From positions 186,001-250,000 of the forward strand of contig NZ_SLUP01000008.1 in assembly GCF_004341235.1 (NCBI RefSeq): DNA of 64,000 nucleotides, written 5' to 3'. Position 1 is the stretch's first letter; each line of letters begins with the position of its first letter. The notes under the pieces were generated by a model, which ran no database searches, had not been told where the DNA came from, and saw only the letters and a list, made by a program, of their open reading frames with translations. A program made the position numbers and the translations under genes. Origin of the DNA: Mariniflexile fucanivorans. GTDB taxonomy: Bacteria; Bacteroidota; Bacteroidia; Flavobacteriales; Flavobacteriaceae. Shown here in pieces: positions 44,881 to 54,246 of the stretch.

Positions 44881-44911
44881 AAAGGTTTCAGAATTTCTGA
44901 AACCTTTTTTA
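44881..44911 (+). terminator. terminator after the third beta-barrel gene
   Basis: AAAGGTTTCAGAA (44881-44893) pairs with TTCTGAAACCTTT (from 44895), a single base between, with T-run. It also lies downstream of the convergent lpdA gene and could serve both. Confidence 0.85.
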
Positions 44912-44948
44912 TATCTAACAATCTAATTTATCTAAAAATTTAAGAAGT

Positions 44949-46325
44949 CTATAAGTGAATAACTTCATCGTAAGCAGCAGCTACTGCTTCCATAACCGCT
45001 TCACTCATGGTAGGGTGAGGATGTACTGCTTTTAATACTTCGTGTCCTGTGGTTTCTAATTTTCTACCTAAAACAGCTTCAGCAATCATATCGGTTACAC
45101 CAGCACCAATCATATGGCAACCTAACCATTCGCCGTATTTAGCATCAAAAATCACTTTTACAAAACCATCTTTATTTCCAGCTGCACTTGCTTTACCAGA
45201 AGCAGAGAATGGGAATTTTCCAACTTTAATATCAAGTCCTTTTTCTTTAGCTTGTTTTTCGGTTAAACCAACACTAGCAATTTCAGGAGAACAATAAGTA
45301 CAACCTGGTATGTTTCCATAATCTAAAGCTTCAACATGTTGTCCAGCAATTTTTTCAACACATAAAATACCTTCAGCAGAAGCAACGTGCGCTAAAGCTT
45401 GACCCGGAGTTACATCGCCAATAGCGTAATAACCTGGTATGTTTGTTTGGTAAAAACTATTAACTAGAATCTTATCTCTATCAACTACAATACCTACATC
45501 TTCTAAACCAATGTTTTCAATGTTTGTTTTAATTCCAACAGCACTTAAAATAATATCGGCTTCTAAAATTTGCTCACCATCTTTTGTTTTAACGGTTGCT
45601 TTAACGCCATCACCAGACGTATCAACTTTAGTAACTTCGGCAGAAGTCATAATATTAATGCCACTTTTCTTAAACGATTTTTCTAATAATTTTGATACAT
45701 CTTCATCTTCAACAGGCACTACGTTTGGTAAAAATTCTACTATAGTTACTTCAGTTCCCATAGAATTGTAGAAGTAAGCAAACTCAACACCAATAGCTCC
45801 AGAACCTACAACAATCATCTTTTTTGGTTGGTTAGGTAAACTCATCGCTTCTCTATATCCAATTACTTTTTTACCGTCTTGAGGTAAACTAGGTAATTCA
45901 CGAGAGCGTGCACCAGTAGCAATAATTATGTGATCTGCACTATATTCGGTACCATCAACATCAACTTTTTTACCCGGTTTTAATTTTCCGAAACCATTAA
46001 TAACATCAATTTTGTTCTTTTTCATTAAAAACTGAACACCTTTGCTCATGCCATCTGCAACACCACGGCTACGACTTACAACAGCTCCAAAGTCTTTGTC
46101 ATAATCTTTAACAGATAAACCGTAATCGCCTGCATGTTTCAGATATTCAAATACTTGAGCAGATTTTAATAATGCTTTAGTAGGGATACATCCCCAGTTT
46201 AAACATACACCGCCAAGGTTTTCTTTTTCAATAACAGCGGTTTTAAAACCTAGTTGCGATGCTCTAATAGCTGTAACATAACCACCTGGGCCACTTCCAA
46301 GAACAATAATATCGTATTTACTCAT
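44949..46325 (-). CDS. lpdA: dihydrolipoyl dehydrogenase (E3)
   Basis: The 458-residue flavoprotein reoxidises dihydrolipoyl groups of 2-oxoacid dehydrogenases. The FAD site is IIVLGSGPGGYVTAIRA, the redox disulfide lies in GGVCLNWGCIPTKALL, the NAD motif is MIVVGSGAIGVEFAYF, the second FAD motif is YYAIGDVT, and the His-Glu pair is in AVHPHPTMSEAV. It has no E1 or E2 partner beside it, consistent with a shared E3. Downstream it meets the barrel gene's terminator. Confidence 0.97.
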   Translation of the reverse strand: MSKYDIIVLGSGPGGYVTAIRASQLGFKTAVIEKENLGGVCLNWGCIPTKALLKSAQVFEYLKHAGDYGLSVKDYDKDFGAVVSRSRGVADGMSKGVQFLMKKNKIDVINGFGKLKPGKKVDVDGTEYSADHIIIATGARSRELPSLPQDGKKVIGYREAMSLPNQPKKMIVVGSGAIGVEFAYFYNSMGTEVTIVEFLPNVVPVEDEDVSKLLEKSFKKSGINIMTSAEVTKVDTSGDGVKATVKTKDGEQILEADIILSAVGIKTNIENIGLEDVGIVVDRDKILVNSFYQTNIPGYYAIGDVTPGQALAHVASAEGILCVEKIAGQHVEALDYGNIPGCTYCSPEIASVGLTEKQAKEKGLDIKVGKFPFSASGKASAAGNKDGFVKVIFDAKYGEWLGCHMIGAGVTDMIAEAVLGRKLETTGHEVLKAVHPHPTMSEAVMEAVAAAYDEVIHL

Positions 46326-46417
46326 GAGATTTATTTAATGTTAAATTTACTGGCTACGAATTTACGAAACCTATTTTGAATATAGAATTTAGAATCCTAT
46401 AAATTTATATCTTTTAT

Positions 46418-46425
46418 TACCTTTG
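46418..46425 (+). promoter_or_regulatory. -7 element for ndh
   Basis: TACCTTTG fits TAnnTTTG and lies 16 bases before the ATG at 46442. No clear -33 TTG. Confidence 0.45.
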
Positions 46426-46441
46426 TTTTAAGATTTACCTT

Positions 46442-47725
46442 ATGAACATACCAAGAACCAGTTTTCCACGTGTAGTAATAATAGGTGGTGGTTTTGCAGG
46501 CGTTGCTTTAGCAAAAAAATTATCGAAACAAGAAGTGCAAGTTGTTTTACTTGATAAAAACAATTATCACACCTTTCAACCGCTTCTATATCAGGTTTCT
46601 ACGGGTGGTTTAGAGCCAGACTCTATTGCATATCCCATTCGTAAAATATTGAAAGATTTTCCGAATTTTCATTTCAGATTGGCAAATGTTGAAGAAATTA
46701 ATACGGTTGAAAATAAAGTTTTAACGGATATTGGCGAACTTAAATTTGATTATTTAGTAGTGGCATCTGGTGCAGAAACGAATTATTTTGGGAATTCTGA
46801 GGTAGAAAAAAACAGTATGGCCATGAAAACCATACCCGAATCTTTAAATTTAAGAAGTTTAATTCTTGAAAATTTTGAAGAAGCCTTATTGACTTCCGAT
46901 TTACACGAGCGTAATGCCCTTATGAATTTTGTTATTGTAGGTGGCGGACCAACAGGTGTGGAACTGGCAGGTGCTTTGGCAGAAATAAAAAAAGGAATCT
47001 TGCCTAAAGATTATCCAGATTTAGATACACGTTTGGCACAAATTCATATCATTCAGTCTAGTGATTGTATTTTAAAAGGAATGAGTGCTAAAGCATCTGA
47101 AAAAGCTGAAGATTTCTTAGAAAAATTAGGCGTTAATGTTTGGAAAAACGTAAGGGTAACCAATTATGATGGTAAAATAGTAACAACAAATACCGATTTA
47201 ACTTTTGAAACCGCTACTTTAGTTTGGGCAGCAGGCGTAAAAGGTGCTACTATAAAAGGTTTGAATGCGGGCGATTTTATTTACCGTGGTGATAGATTGT
47301 TAGTAAATGAATTTAACCAAGTAAAAGGATTTAAAAATATTTACGCCATTGGAGATATTGCTTGTATGGTAACCGAAGAATTTCCAAATGGCTTACCTAT
47401 GATGGCACAACCTGCTATTCAACAAGGAAAACAATTAGGTGAAAATATGGTTCGTTTAATTGAAAACAAACCTTTAAAACCATTTGAGTATCATGATAAA
47501 GGTGCTATGGCAACCATAGGGAGAAATAAAGCCGTAGTCGATTTACCAAAATTTAAATTTCAAGGTGTTTTTGCTTGGTATGTTTGGATGTTTGTGCACT
47601 TGTTTTTCTTAATAGGTTTTAGAAACCGTATGGTGGTTTTTATAAATTGGGTATATAATTATATTCGATTTGATAGAGAAGCACGTTTAATTATAAGACC
47701 ATTTAAGAAGAAACTTAAAAGTTAG
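46442..47725 (+). CDS. ndh: type II NADH dehydrogenase
   Basis: The 427-residue flavoenzyme oxidises NADH and reduces quinone without pumping protons, at the inner membrane. It begins with the FAD Rossmann motif PRVVIIGGGFAGVALAKKL, has QPLLYQVSTGGLEPDSIAYP and the second Rossmann motif NFVIVGGGPTGVELAGAL, and then the FAD site YAIGDIACM. The C-terminus, with hydrophobic WYVWMFVHLFFLIGFRNRM, is the usual membrane-attachment region. It is divergent from lpdA. Confidence 0.95.
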   Translation: MNIPRTSFPRVVIIGGGFAGVALAKKLSKQEVQVVLLDKNNYHTFQPLLYQVSTGGLEPDSIAYPIRKILKDFPNFHFRLANVEEINTVENKVLTDIGELKFDYLVVASGAETNYFGNSEVEKNSMAMKTIPESLNLRSLILENFEEALLTSDLHERNALMNFVIVGGGPTGVELAGALAEIKKGILPKDYPDLDTRLAQIHIIQSSDCILKGMSAKASEKAEDFLEKLGVNVWKNVRVTNYDGKIVTTNTDLTFETATLVWAAGVKGATIKGLNAGDFIYRGDRLLVNEFNQVKGFKNIYAIGDIACMVTEEFPNGLPMMAQPAIQQGKQLGENMVRLIENKPLKPFEYHDKGAMATIGRNKAVVDLPKFKFQGVFAWYVWMFVHLFFLIGFRNRMVVFINWVYNYIRFDREARLIIRPFKKKLKS

Positions 47726-47868
47726 ATTTTTAGACTTCTTAGACTATTAGATTGTTGAATTTTTTAACTTAGAAACTTAGAAACTTAGAAACTTAGAAAC
47801 TTAGAAACTTAGAAACTTAGAAACTTAGAAACTTTGTCACTTTGAGGCTTTGAAACTTTGAATCTTAT
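47722..47868. repeat. 8-bp tandem repeat array (AAACTTAG) after ndh
   Basis: Units of AAACTTAG run perfectly from about 47766 to 47828 (eight copies), then continue with the same phase as AAACTTTG, TCACTTTG, AGGCTTTG, AAACTTTG to about 47868. The left side, from 47722, has looser copies (ttagattt, ttagactt). The array ends within a few bases of the DUF1572 stop. The exact copies look recently expanded by slippage, and the degenerate ones look older. Confidence 0.85.
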
Positions 47869-47873
47869 CAATT

Positions 47874-48425
47874 TCATAAATCATCTGTAAAATGCCGAAC
47901 GCCTTTTTCTTTATTAAATTTATCTTCATTGTATTTTGAAGAATTTCCTTTAGGAATGGATAACGATTGCCATGCATCACCTTTTAAAAGTTTTGCCAAA
48001 AATACCATTTGCCCAATGTGATAGGGGTAATGTGCCAACTGCCTGTTTATGGCTTCGGTTACCGTATGCCCTTCATTTCTAATGTAAATGATGCGTTCTA
48101 AATCTTCAGTTTTTAAAGTTTTTAAACTATTGAATAAACAGAACCAACCACTTTCCCATGACGCTATTAAATCTTCTTTAGAAGTGTAAGTGTCTTCAAA
48201 TTCGGCATCACGATTTCGCCATGGTTTTTCACCATCTTCTGTTAAAAAATGAGTCCAGCGGCTTAGCATATTACCAATAATGTGTTTTGCAATGACCGAA
48301 ACCGAATTTGAGGTCTCATTACTTTGCCATTGCATTTCTTCAAAGCTTAATTGGTTAAAAGTTTTGTCTCCTAAACTTTTATAGTATTCAAACTGCTTAA
48401 TAACACTTTCTAAATAGCTTTCCAT
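47874..48425 (-). CDS. DUF1572 (DinB-like) family protein
   Basis: The 183-residue protein is a predicted four-helix DinB/YfiT-like bundle. It keeps the metal-binding pattern with His in VIAKHIIGNMLSRW, and the pair HYPYHIGQMVFLAKLL with two further His. The DUF1572 family usually has length about 180. I use the ATG at 48425; the frame opens three codons earlier from a TTG. The natural reaction is unknown. It lies convergent to ndh over the repeat array. Confidence 0.8.
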   Translation of the reverse strand: MESYLESVIKQFEYYKSLGDKTFNQLSFEEMQWQSNETSNSVSVIAKHIIGNMLSRWTHFLTEDGEKPWRNRDAEFEDTYTSKEDLIASWESGWFCLFNSLKTLKTEDLERIIYIRNEGHTVTEAINRQLAHYPYHIGQMVFLAKLLKGDAWQSLSIPKGNSSKYNEDKFNKEKGVRHFTDDL

Positions 48426-48531
48426 ATTATTCAAATTTCAAAAAACTAAATTACAAAAAGCAAGTTCCAAAAACTATTTCTTGATAAGATTAAGTTGGAA
48501 TTTGGGATTTGCTTTCTGGAATTTTTAGAGT

Positions 48532-49005
48532 TTATTTTTCAGGAATAAATTTAAGCGCCACACCGTTTATGCAATGCCTTTTTCCAGTAGTATTTCTAGG
48601 TCCGTCATTAAAAACATGCCCTAAGTGCCCACCGCAAGTAGCACAATGCTCTTCATCTCGGGTATATCCCAAATTATTATCTGTACCAAAAGCCACATTT
48701 CCTTTTATTTCTCTATCAAAACTAGGCCAACCCGAACCGGAATCAAATTTATGCTCACTTTTAAATAAGGGCGTATTACACGCAGCACATACATAAGTGC
48801 CTTTTTTGTAGTTTTTATTTAAAGGACTTGAAAAAGCAGGTTCTGTTCCGGCCTTTCTAAGAACATAATATTCCATTTGAGATAATTCTGCTTTCCATTC
48901 GGCATCCGTTTTAGAAACCTTATATGTTTTTTTGGTTTCTTTTTGTGCATTGCCATTACAGTTAAATAATAAAAAAGCGATGCTCAAAAACAGTATTTTA
49001 TTCAT
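48532..49005 (-). CDS. msrB: peptide-methionine (R)-S-oxide reductase, lipoprotein type
   Basis: The 157-residue form begins MNKILFLSIAFLLFNCNGNA, a lipoprotein signal with the cysteine at about residue 16, and then the MsrB domain. The zinc cysteines lie in CAACNTPLF and ATCGGHLGHVF, the substrate motif is SGSGWPSFDREI, and the catalytic cysteine is in KRHCINGVAL. It reduces methionine-R-sulfoxide in oxidised envelope proteins. I use the ATG at 49005; the longer frame to 49065 adds no recognisable sequence. Confidence 0.93.
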   Translation of the reverse strand: MNKILFLSIAFLLFNCNGNAQKETKKTYKVSKTDAEWKAELSQMEYYVLRKAGTEPAFSSPLNKNYKKGTYVCAACNTPLFKSEHKFDSGSGWPSFDREIKGNVAFGTDNNLGYTRDEEHCATCGGHLGHVFNDGPRNTTGKRHCINGVALKFIPEK

Positions 49006-49175
49006 TTGTTTTATTTTGAAGTCCAACATGTTAATTTTGTCGTACTTAATTATTAAACATAACACATTAAAGAAGTTAAAAATTTATTAATTCTATTGTG
49101 ACAAATAAAATATTTTTGAGTCTAATAACTAAAGCTCAATTTTTGTATTTTTACTGATTAATTAAAATAATAACG

Positions 49176-49991
49176 ATGAAACTGAAAAACGCATTTATAA
49201 TATTAGGAATCTTAGGATTAATTGTTTCTTGTGCAACAAATCCTTTTACAGGAAAAAAAACAATGGCTTTGGTGCCAAATTCTCAATTATTTCCAACAGC
49301 ATTTGCACAATACGACCAATTCTTATCTGAAAACAAAGTTGTTACTGGTACAGCTGATGCTGCTATGGTAACCAAAATAGGGCAAAAAATAGCAGTAGCT
49401 GCAGAACGTTGGTTAACGGCAAATGGACATGTAGGTTATCTAAATGATTACAAGTGGGAATACAAGTTAGTTAATGATGAAACTGTAAATGCTTGGTGTA
49501 TGCCAGGTGGAAAAATTGTAGTATACACAGGTATTTTACCCATTACCAAAAACGAAGCAGGTTTAGCAGCGGTTATGGGGCACGAGGTAGCACATGCATT
49601 AGCTAATCATGGCCAACAACGTATGAGTGCTGCTTATGTACAACAAGGTGTTGCCATTGCAGGAAATGTAGCTATTAAAGATGAGCAATCTAGAAATGCA
49701 TTTAACCAATATTATGGTATTGGTTCTCAAGTAGGGGTTATGTTACCTTTTAGTAGGAGTCATGAAACTGAAGCCGACAAAATTGGTTTGTATTTAATGG
49801 CAATTGCGGGTTATAACCCAGAAGAAGCAGCCGAACTTTGGAAACGTATGAGTGCTGCAAGTGGACCTTCGTCTACTCCAGAAATGTTAAGTACGCACCC
49901 TTCAAACGATTCCAGAATTGCAAATCTTACCGCTTTAGCACCAAAAGCAAAAGAAGAAGCTGCTAAATTTGGTGTCACTTCATTCAAATAA
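49176..49991 (+). CDS. M48 family metalloprotease (LoiP-like lipoprotein)
   Basis: The 271-residue protein has a lipoprotein signal (MKLKNAFIILGILGLIVSCAT, cysteine at residue 19) and an M48 domain with the zinc motif VMGHEVAHALANHGQQRMS and the third ligand in SHETEADKIGLYLMA. NAWCMPGGKIVVYTGIL is also typical. It is probably a periplasmic quality-control protease. A terminator at 50033 follows, and then an MFS gene begins. Confidence 0.9.
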   Translation: MKLKNAFIILGILGLIVSCATNPFTGKKTMALVPNSQLFPTAFAQYDQFLSENKVVTGTADAAMVTKIGQKIAVAAERWLTANGHVGYLNDYKWEYKLVNDETVNAWCMPGGKIVVYTGILPITKNEAGLAAVMGHEVAHALANHGQQRMSAAYVQQGVAIAGNVAIKDEQSRNAFNQYYGIGSQVGVMLPFSRSHETEADKIGLYLMAIAGYNPEEAAELWKRMSAASGPSSTPEMLSTHPSNDSRIANLTALAPKAKEEAAKFGVTSFK

Positions 49992-50032
49992 TATTTTGTT
50001 AAGTTAGATTTAAAAAATATTCACTTACTTTG

Positions 50033-50060
50033 AAGCTGCTCATAAAAGAGCAGCTTTTTT
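50033..50060 (+). terminator. terminator after the M48 protease gene
   Basis: AAGCTGCTC (50033-50041) pairs with GAGCAGCTT (50048-50056) followed by T6. The next start codon is only five bases further, so the MFS gene must use a promoter overlapping this region or read through. Confidence 0.8.
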
Positions 50061-50064
50061 ATTT

Positions 50065-51375
50065 ATGGCAGTATTGAAAAAAGGAAGCAAAAAGCTTCTT
50101 AATGCATGGGCTTTTTACGATTGGGCAAACTCGGTTTATACTTTAACTATTGCTTCCTCTATATTTCCTATATTTTATTCTGCGTTATTTTTAAGTGAAG
50201 TAAAAATAGTTCACGCTTTTGGAATGGAGTTTAAAAGTACTGCATTAATCACCTTTGTTACAGCGTTTACATTTTTAGTGGTAGCTATTATTTCACCTAT
50301 ATTATCTGGTATAGCAGATTATGTAGGGAATAAAAAAAACTTTCTTAAATTCTTTTGTTATGTTGGAAGTACTGGTTGTATAGGGTTATATTGGTTTGAT
50401 ATTTCGCCAGATAAAATTCATATTAGTTTAGTTTTTTACTTTATGGGTTTAATAGGGTATTGGGGAAGTTTGGTTTTTTATAATTCTTATTTACCAGATA
50501 TAGCTTTTCCTGAACAACAAGATAAAGTGAGTGCCAAAGGGTTTTCACTTGGGTATATAGGAAGCGTAATTTTACTTATTCTAAATTTAGCAATGGTGAT
50601 GAGTCAAGATGATGGCGCATCTAAAATGCAAATGATGCGTTATTCTTTTATTACAGTAGGGTTGTGGTGGGCATTATTTAGTCAATATTCATTTTATTTT
50701 TTACCTAAAGGAACTTCCTCTGGACATAAAGTTACCGCAGCTATTGTTTTTAATGGATTAAAAGAATTGAGAATAGTTTGGAAACAATTGAAGCAAAATT
50801 TAAGATTGAAACGTTATTTGTATGCTTTTTTTGTGTTCAGTATGGCGGTTCAAACTATTATGCTGGTTGCTGTATATTTTGGAGAAGAAGAAATAGCATG
50901 GGGTGGAGATGGCGAAAAAACAACAGGCCTTATAGTTAGTATATTAATAATACAGCTAGTCGCTGTTGCCGGAGCCATTTTAACATCAAGAGCCTCATCA
51001 AAATTTGGAAATATCAAAACACTGATTTTTGTTAATTTTGTATGGATGCTATTATGTTTTTATGCCTATTTTATGGAAACACCTCTTCAGTTTTATATTG
51101 CAGCATCATTAGTTGGTTTGGTTATGGGTGGAATTCAAGCTTTGGCAAGATCAACTTATTCGAAATTTTTACCAGAAACTGAGGATACAACGTCGTATTT
51201 TAGTTTTTATGATGTTGCTGAAAAAATAGGAATTGTAATAGGTATGGTTATTTTCGCTTCCATCGACCAAATTACAGGAAGCATGCGAAATGGCATTCTG
51301 TTTTTATTTTTATTCTTTTTAGCGGGTATTGTTTTGTTATTTCGTGTTCCTAAAGAAGTAGAAAAAATAAATTAA
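50065..51375 (+). CDS. MFS transporter of the UMF1/Atg22 family
   Basis: The 436-residue membrane protein has about 12 transmembrane segments, with the Atg22-like opening LLNAWAFYDWANSVYTLTIA, the paired helices LVVAIISPILSGIADYVGNK and IAASLVGLVMGGIQALARST, and FSFYDVAEKIGIVIGMVIF late. DYVGNKK after TM2 is a motif A-like loop. Substrate is unknown; fungal Atg22 exports amino acids from vacuoles. A bidirectional terminator follows. Confidence 0.88.
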   Translation: MAVLKKGSKKLLNAWAFYDWANSVYTLTIASSIFPIFYSALFLSEVKIVHAFGMEFKSTALITFVTAFTFLVVAIISPILSGIADYVGNKKNFLKFFCYVGSTGCIGLYWFDISPDKIHISLVFYFMGLIGYWGSLVFYNSYLPDIAFPEQQDKVSAKGFSLGYIGSVILLILNLAMVMSQDDGASKMQMMRYSFITVGLWWALFSQYSFYFLPKGTSSGHKVTAAIVFNGLKELRIVWKQLKQNLRLKRYLYAFFVFSMAVQTIMLVAVYFGEEEIAWGGDGEKTTGLIVSILIIQLVAVAGAILTSRASSKFGNIKTLIFVNFVWMLLCFYAYFMETPLQFYIAASLVGLVMGGIQALARSTYSKFLPETEDTTSYFSFYDVAEKIGIVIGMVIFASIDQITGSMRNGILFLFLFFLAGIVLLFRVPKEVEKIN

Positions 51376-51380
51376 TCACA

Positions 51381-51416
51381 AAAAAATCCTGCAGTTATAT
51401 ATTGCAGGATTTTTTG
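51381..51416. terminator. bidirectional terminator between the MFS gene and clpC
   Basis: AATCCTGCA (from 51385) pairs with TGCAGGATT around a short AT-rich loop, with A6 before and T5 after, between two convergent genes. Confidence 0.85.
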
Positions 51417-51439
51417 TTTTTATAACACTCTATAAATTT

Positions 51440-53986
51440 TTATGATTCAGCTGGTTTTTCAGCCTTTTCAATATTAATATTTAATTCTTGAGTACTATCA
51501 TCTAAATCAATATTAATACTGTCTCCTTCTTCAACATGTGAAGTAATAATTTCTTCAGCTAATGCGTCTTCAACGTATTTTTGAATAGCTCGTTTTAAAG
51601 GTCGTGCACCATATTGTTTATCGAAACCTTTATCAGCAATATAGTCTTTTGCTTTATCACTAAGTTTTAAGTTATAACCTAAATCTTTAATTCTTAACAG
51701 AAGTTTGCCAAGTTCGATATCAATAATTTTGTTGATGTCTTCTTTTTCTAATGGATTGAATACTACGACATCATCAATTCTATTTAAGAATTCTGGTGCG
51801 AACGATTTTTTCAAAGCATTCTCAATAACGCTTTTGGCGTTTGCATCTTCTTGTGCTTTTTGCGAAGCAGTGCCAAATCCAATACCTGCACCAAAATCTT
51901 TTAACTTACGAGCCCCAATATTGGAAGTCATAATTATAATGGTGTTTCTAAAATCTATTTTTCTACCTAAGCTATCGGTTAAATAACCATCGTCCAGCAC
52001 TTGAAGCAGCATGTTAAATACATCTGGATGTGCTTTTTCAATTTCATCTAAAAGAATAACAGCATAGGGTTTGCGTCGCACTTTTTCAGTTAATTGTCCA
52101 CCTTCTTCGTAACCAACGTATCCTGGAGGTGCTCCAACTAATCTTGAAATAGCAAATTTTTCCATGTATTCGCTCATGTCTATTCTAACAAGTGCATCTT
52201 CACTATCAAACAATTCACGAGATAAAACTTTTGCTAATTGCGTTTTACCAACACCCGTTTGTCCTAAAAATATAAACGAACCAATGGGTTTGTTAGGGTC
52301 TTTAAGTCCTGCACGATTACGTTGAATGGCTTTTACAACCTTAGCAACGGCATCGTCTTGTCCTATAACTTTTCCTTTAATAAGCTTTGGAAGCTCTGCT
52401 AATTTATTGATTTCGGTTTGTGCAATCCTGTTCACAGGAATGCCAGTCATCATGGAAACTACATCGGCTACATTATCTTCTGTAACAACCTCTCTGTGTT
52501 GTTTGGTGTCTTCTTCCCACTTTTCTTGTGCGATAGCTAATTCTTTTTCAATGCGTTTTTCATCATCACGAAGTTTTGCTGCTTCTTCATATTTTTGCTT
52601 TTTAACAACCGAATTTTTAGTTTCTTTTACTGTTTCAAGTTGTTTTTCAAGCTCAATAATTTGCTTTGGAACTTCAATATTGGTAATGTGAACACGAGAA
52701 CCTGCTTCATCTAAAGCATCAATAGCTTTGTCTGGAAGGAAACGCTCGGTCATATATCTACTGGTTAATTTCACACACGCTTCAATAGCTTCAGGTGTGT
52801 AATCAACATTATGGTGTTCCTCGTATTTGGCTTTAATATTATTAAGAATTTCAATGGTTTCAGCAACCGTAGTTGGTTCTACAATTACCTTTTGAAAACG
52901 ACGTTCTAAAGCGCCATCTTTTTCAATGTATTGACGGTATTCATCTAAAGTTGTAGCACCAATACATTGGATTTCGCCACGTGCCAACGCTGGTTTAAAC
53001 ATATTGGAAGCGTCTAAACTCCCTGTGGCACCACCTGCACCAACAATGGTGTGGATTTCGTCTATAAACAAAATAACATCATCATTCTTTTCAAGCTCGT
53101 TCATAACGGCTTTCATGCGTTCCTCAAATTGGCCACGATATTTAGTTCCAGCTACTAAACTGGCTAAATCTAAAGTAACAACACGTTTGCCAAAAAGAAT
53201 TCGTGATACTTTTCGTTTTACAATTCGAAGCGCTAAACCTTCAGCAATGGCAGATTTACCAACACCTGGTTCGCCAATTAAAAGCGGATTGTTTTTCTTT
53301 CTTCTACTTAAAATTTGAGAAACACGCTCAATTTCTTTTTCTCTACCAACCACAGGATCTAATTTTCCTTCTTCTGCCAACGCTGTTAAATCGCGTCCAA
53401 AATTATCTAAAACGGGTGTTTTGGATTTTTTGTTTGTTTTGCTTGTTGGGGTATTGAAAATGTCCTTAGAGGAATCATCTTCTGTATGAGAATCATCATC
53501 TTGAAATGATTCTGCTTTTGGTTCTATATAATCGTTATCGTTTGTTATCATAAATTTGAATTGTTCTTTAACGTTGTCGTAATCAACTTTGAGCTTATTT
53601 AAAAGCTTGGTAGTGGGGTCGTTTTCATTTCTTAAAATACATAGCAATAAATGCGCCGTGTTTATTGAGGTGCTTTGAAAAAGTTTAGCTTCTAAAAATG
53701 TTGTTTTTAAAGCACGTTCTGCTTGTCTGGTAAGATGTAGGTTCGTTTTATTGTTTGAAGCTACTGCTATATTTGGGTTCGCAGGACTTAATATTTCGAC
53801 CTTGCGCCTAAGATGGTTTAAATCTACATCCAGTGCATTTAAAATATTTATTGCCTTACCGTTGCCATCACGCAAAAGTCCGAGCATTAGGTGTTCGGTT
53901 CCAATAAAATCGTGACCTAAGCGAAGTGCTTCTTCTTTGCTAAATGCAATTACATCTTTTACTCTTTGCGAAAAATTATCATCCAT
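51440..53986 (-). CDS. clpC: ATP-dependent Clp protease ATP-binding subunit ClpC
   Basis: The 848-residue AAA+ unfoldase feeds ClpP and probably works with adaptors. Two Clp_N repeats (RVKDVIAFSKEEALRLGHDF and LHLTRQAERALKTTFLEAKL, about 5-145) are followed by AAA1 with Walker A GEPGVGKSAIAEGLA and a coiled M-domain with KQKYEEAAKLRDDEKRIEKE (UVR-like). AAA2 has GQTGVGKTQLAKVLS and the ClpP-loop region near its end. I use the ATG at 53986, giving MDDNFSQRVKDVI; the frame extends to 54037 without conserved sequence. No clpP is in the window. Confidence 0.95.
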   Translation of the reverse strand: MDDNFSQRVKDVIAFSKEEALRLGHDFIGTEHLMLGLLRDGNGKAINILNALDVDLNHLRRKVEILSPANPNIAVASNNKTNLHLTRQAERALKTTFLEAKLFQSTSINTAHLLLCILRNENDPTTKLLNKLKVDYDNVKEQFKFMITNDNDYIEPKAESFQDDDSHTEDDSSKDIFNTPTSKTNKKSKTPVLDNFGRDLTALAEEGKLDPVVGREKEIERVSQILSRRKKNNPLLIGEPGVGKSAIAEGLALRIVKRKVSRILFGKRVVTLDLASLVAGTKYRGQFEERMKAVMNELEKNDDVILFIDEIHTIVGAGGATGSLDASNMFKPALARGEIQCIGATTLDEYRQYIEKDGALERRFQKVIVEPTTVAETIEILNNIKAKYEEHHNVDYTPEAIEACVKLTSRYMTERFLPDKAIDALDEAGSRVHITNIEVPKQIIELEKQLETVKETKNSVVKKQKYEEAAKLRDDEKRIEKELAIAQEKWEEDTKQHREVVTEDNVADVVSMMTGIPVNRIAQTEINKLAELPKLIKGKVIGQDDAVAKVVKAIQRNRAGLKDPNKPIGSFIFLGQTGVGKTQLAKVLSRELFDSEDALVRIDMSEYMEKFAISRLVGAPPGYVGYEEGGQLTEKVRRKPYAVILLDEIEKAHPDVFNMLLQVLDDGYLTDSLGRKIDFRNTIIIMTSNIGARKLKDFGAGIGFGTASQKAQEDANAKSVIENALKKSFAPEFLNRIDDVVVFNPLEKEDINKIIDIELGKLLLRIKDLGYNLKLSDKAKDYIADKGFDKQYGARPLKRAIQKYVEDALAEEIITSHVEEGDSINIDLDDSTQELNINIEKAEKPAES

Positions 53987-54246
53987 AGTTCGTTTCCTTT
54001 CTGCATTAAAAATACTAAAACATTTTACTAACGGCAAAAACTATACCCTAAAATGTGTGAAAGTTGCTAATTGACGAAAAAATCTTTATAAAATCAAAAT
54101 TTTTCAATCGATACTTATTAACGAAAAAAGCCTTTAAAATTGTTAATAAAAAACACGAAAAAACACCATTTTTAAACACATCTTCGCTATTGAAATGCGT
54201 ATATTAGCATGTTTTGAAAAACTCATAAAACTTAATTAAATTATTT

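Noticed and set aside
47766-47868. The octamer array as a CRISPR
   Set aside because: The units are contiguous 8-mers with no spacers and there are no cas genes.
53987-54246. A regulatory element between divergent clpC and gyrA
   Set aside because: No clear promoter pair, heat-shock CIRCE palindrome or CtsR operator could be seen in this AT-rich gap.
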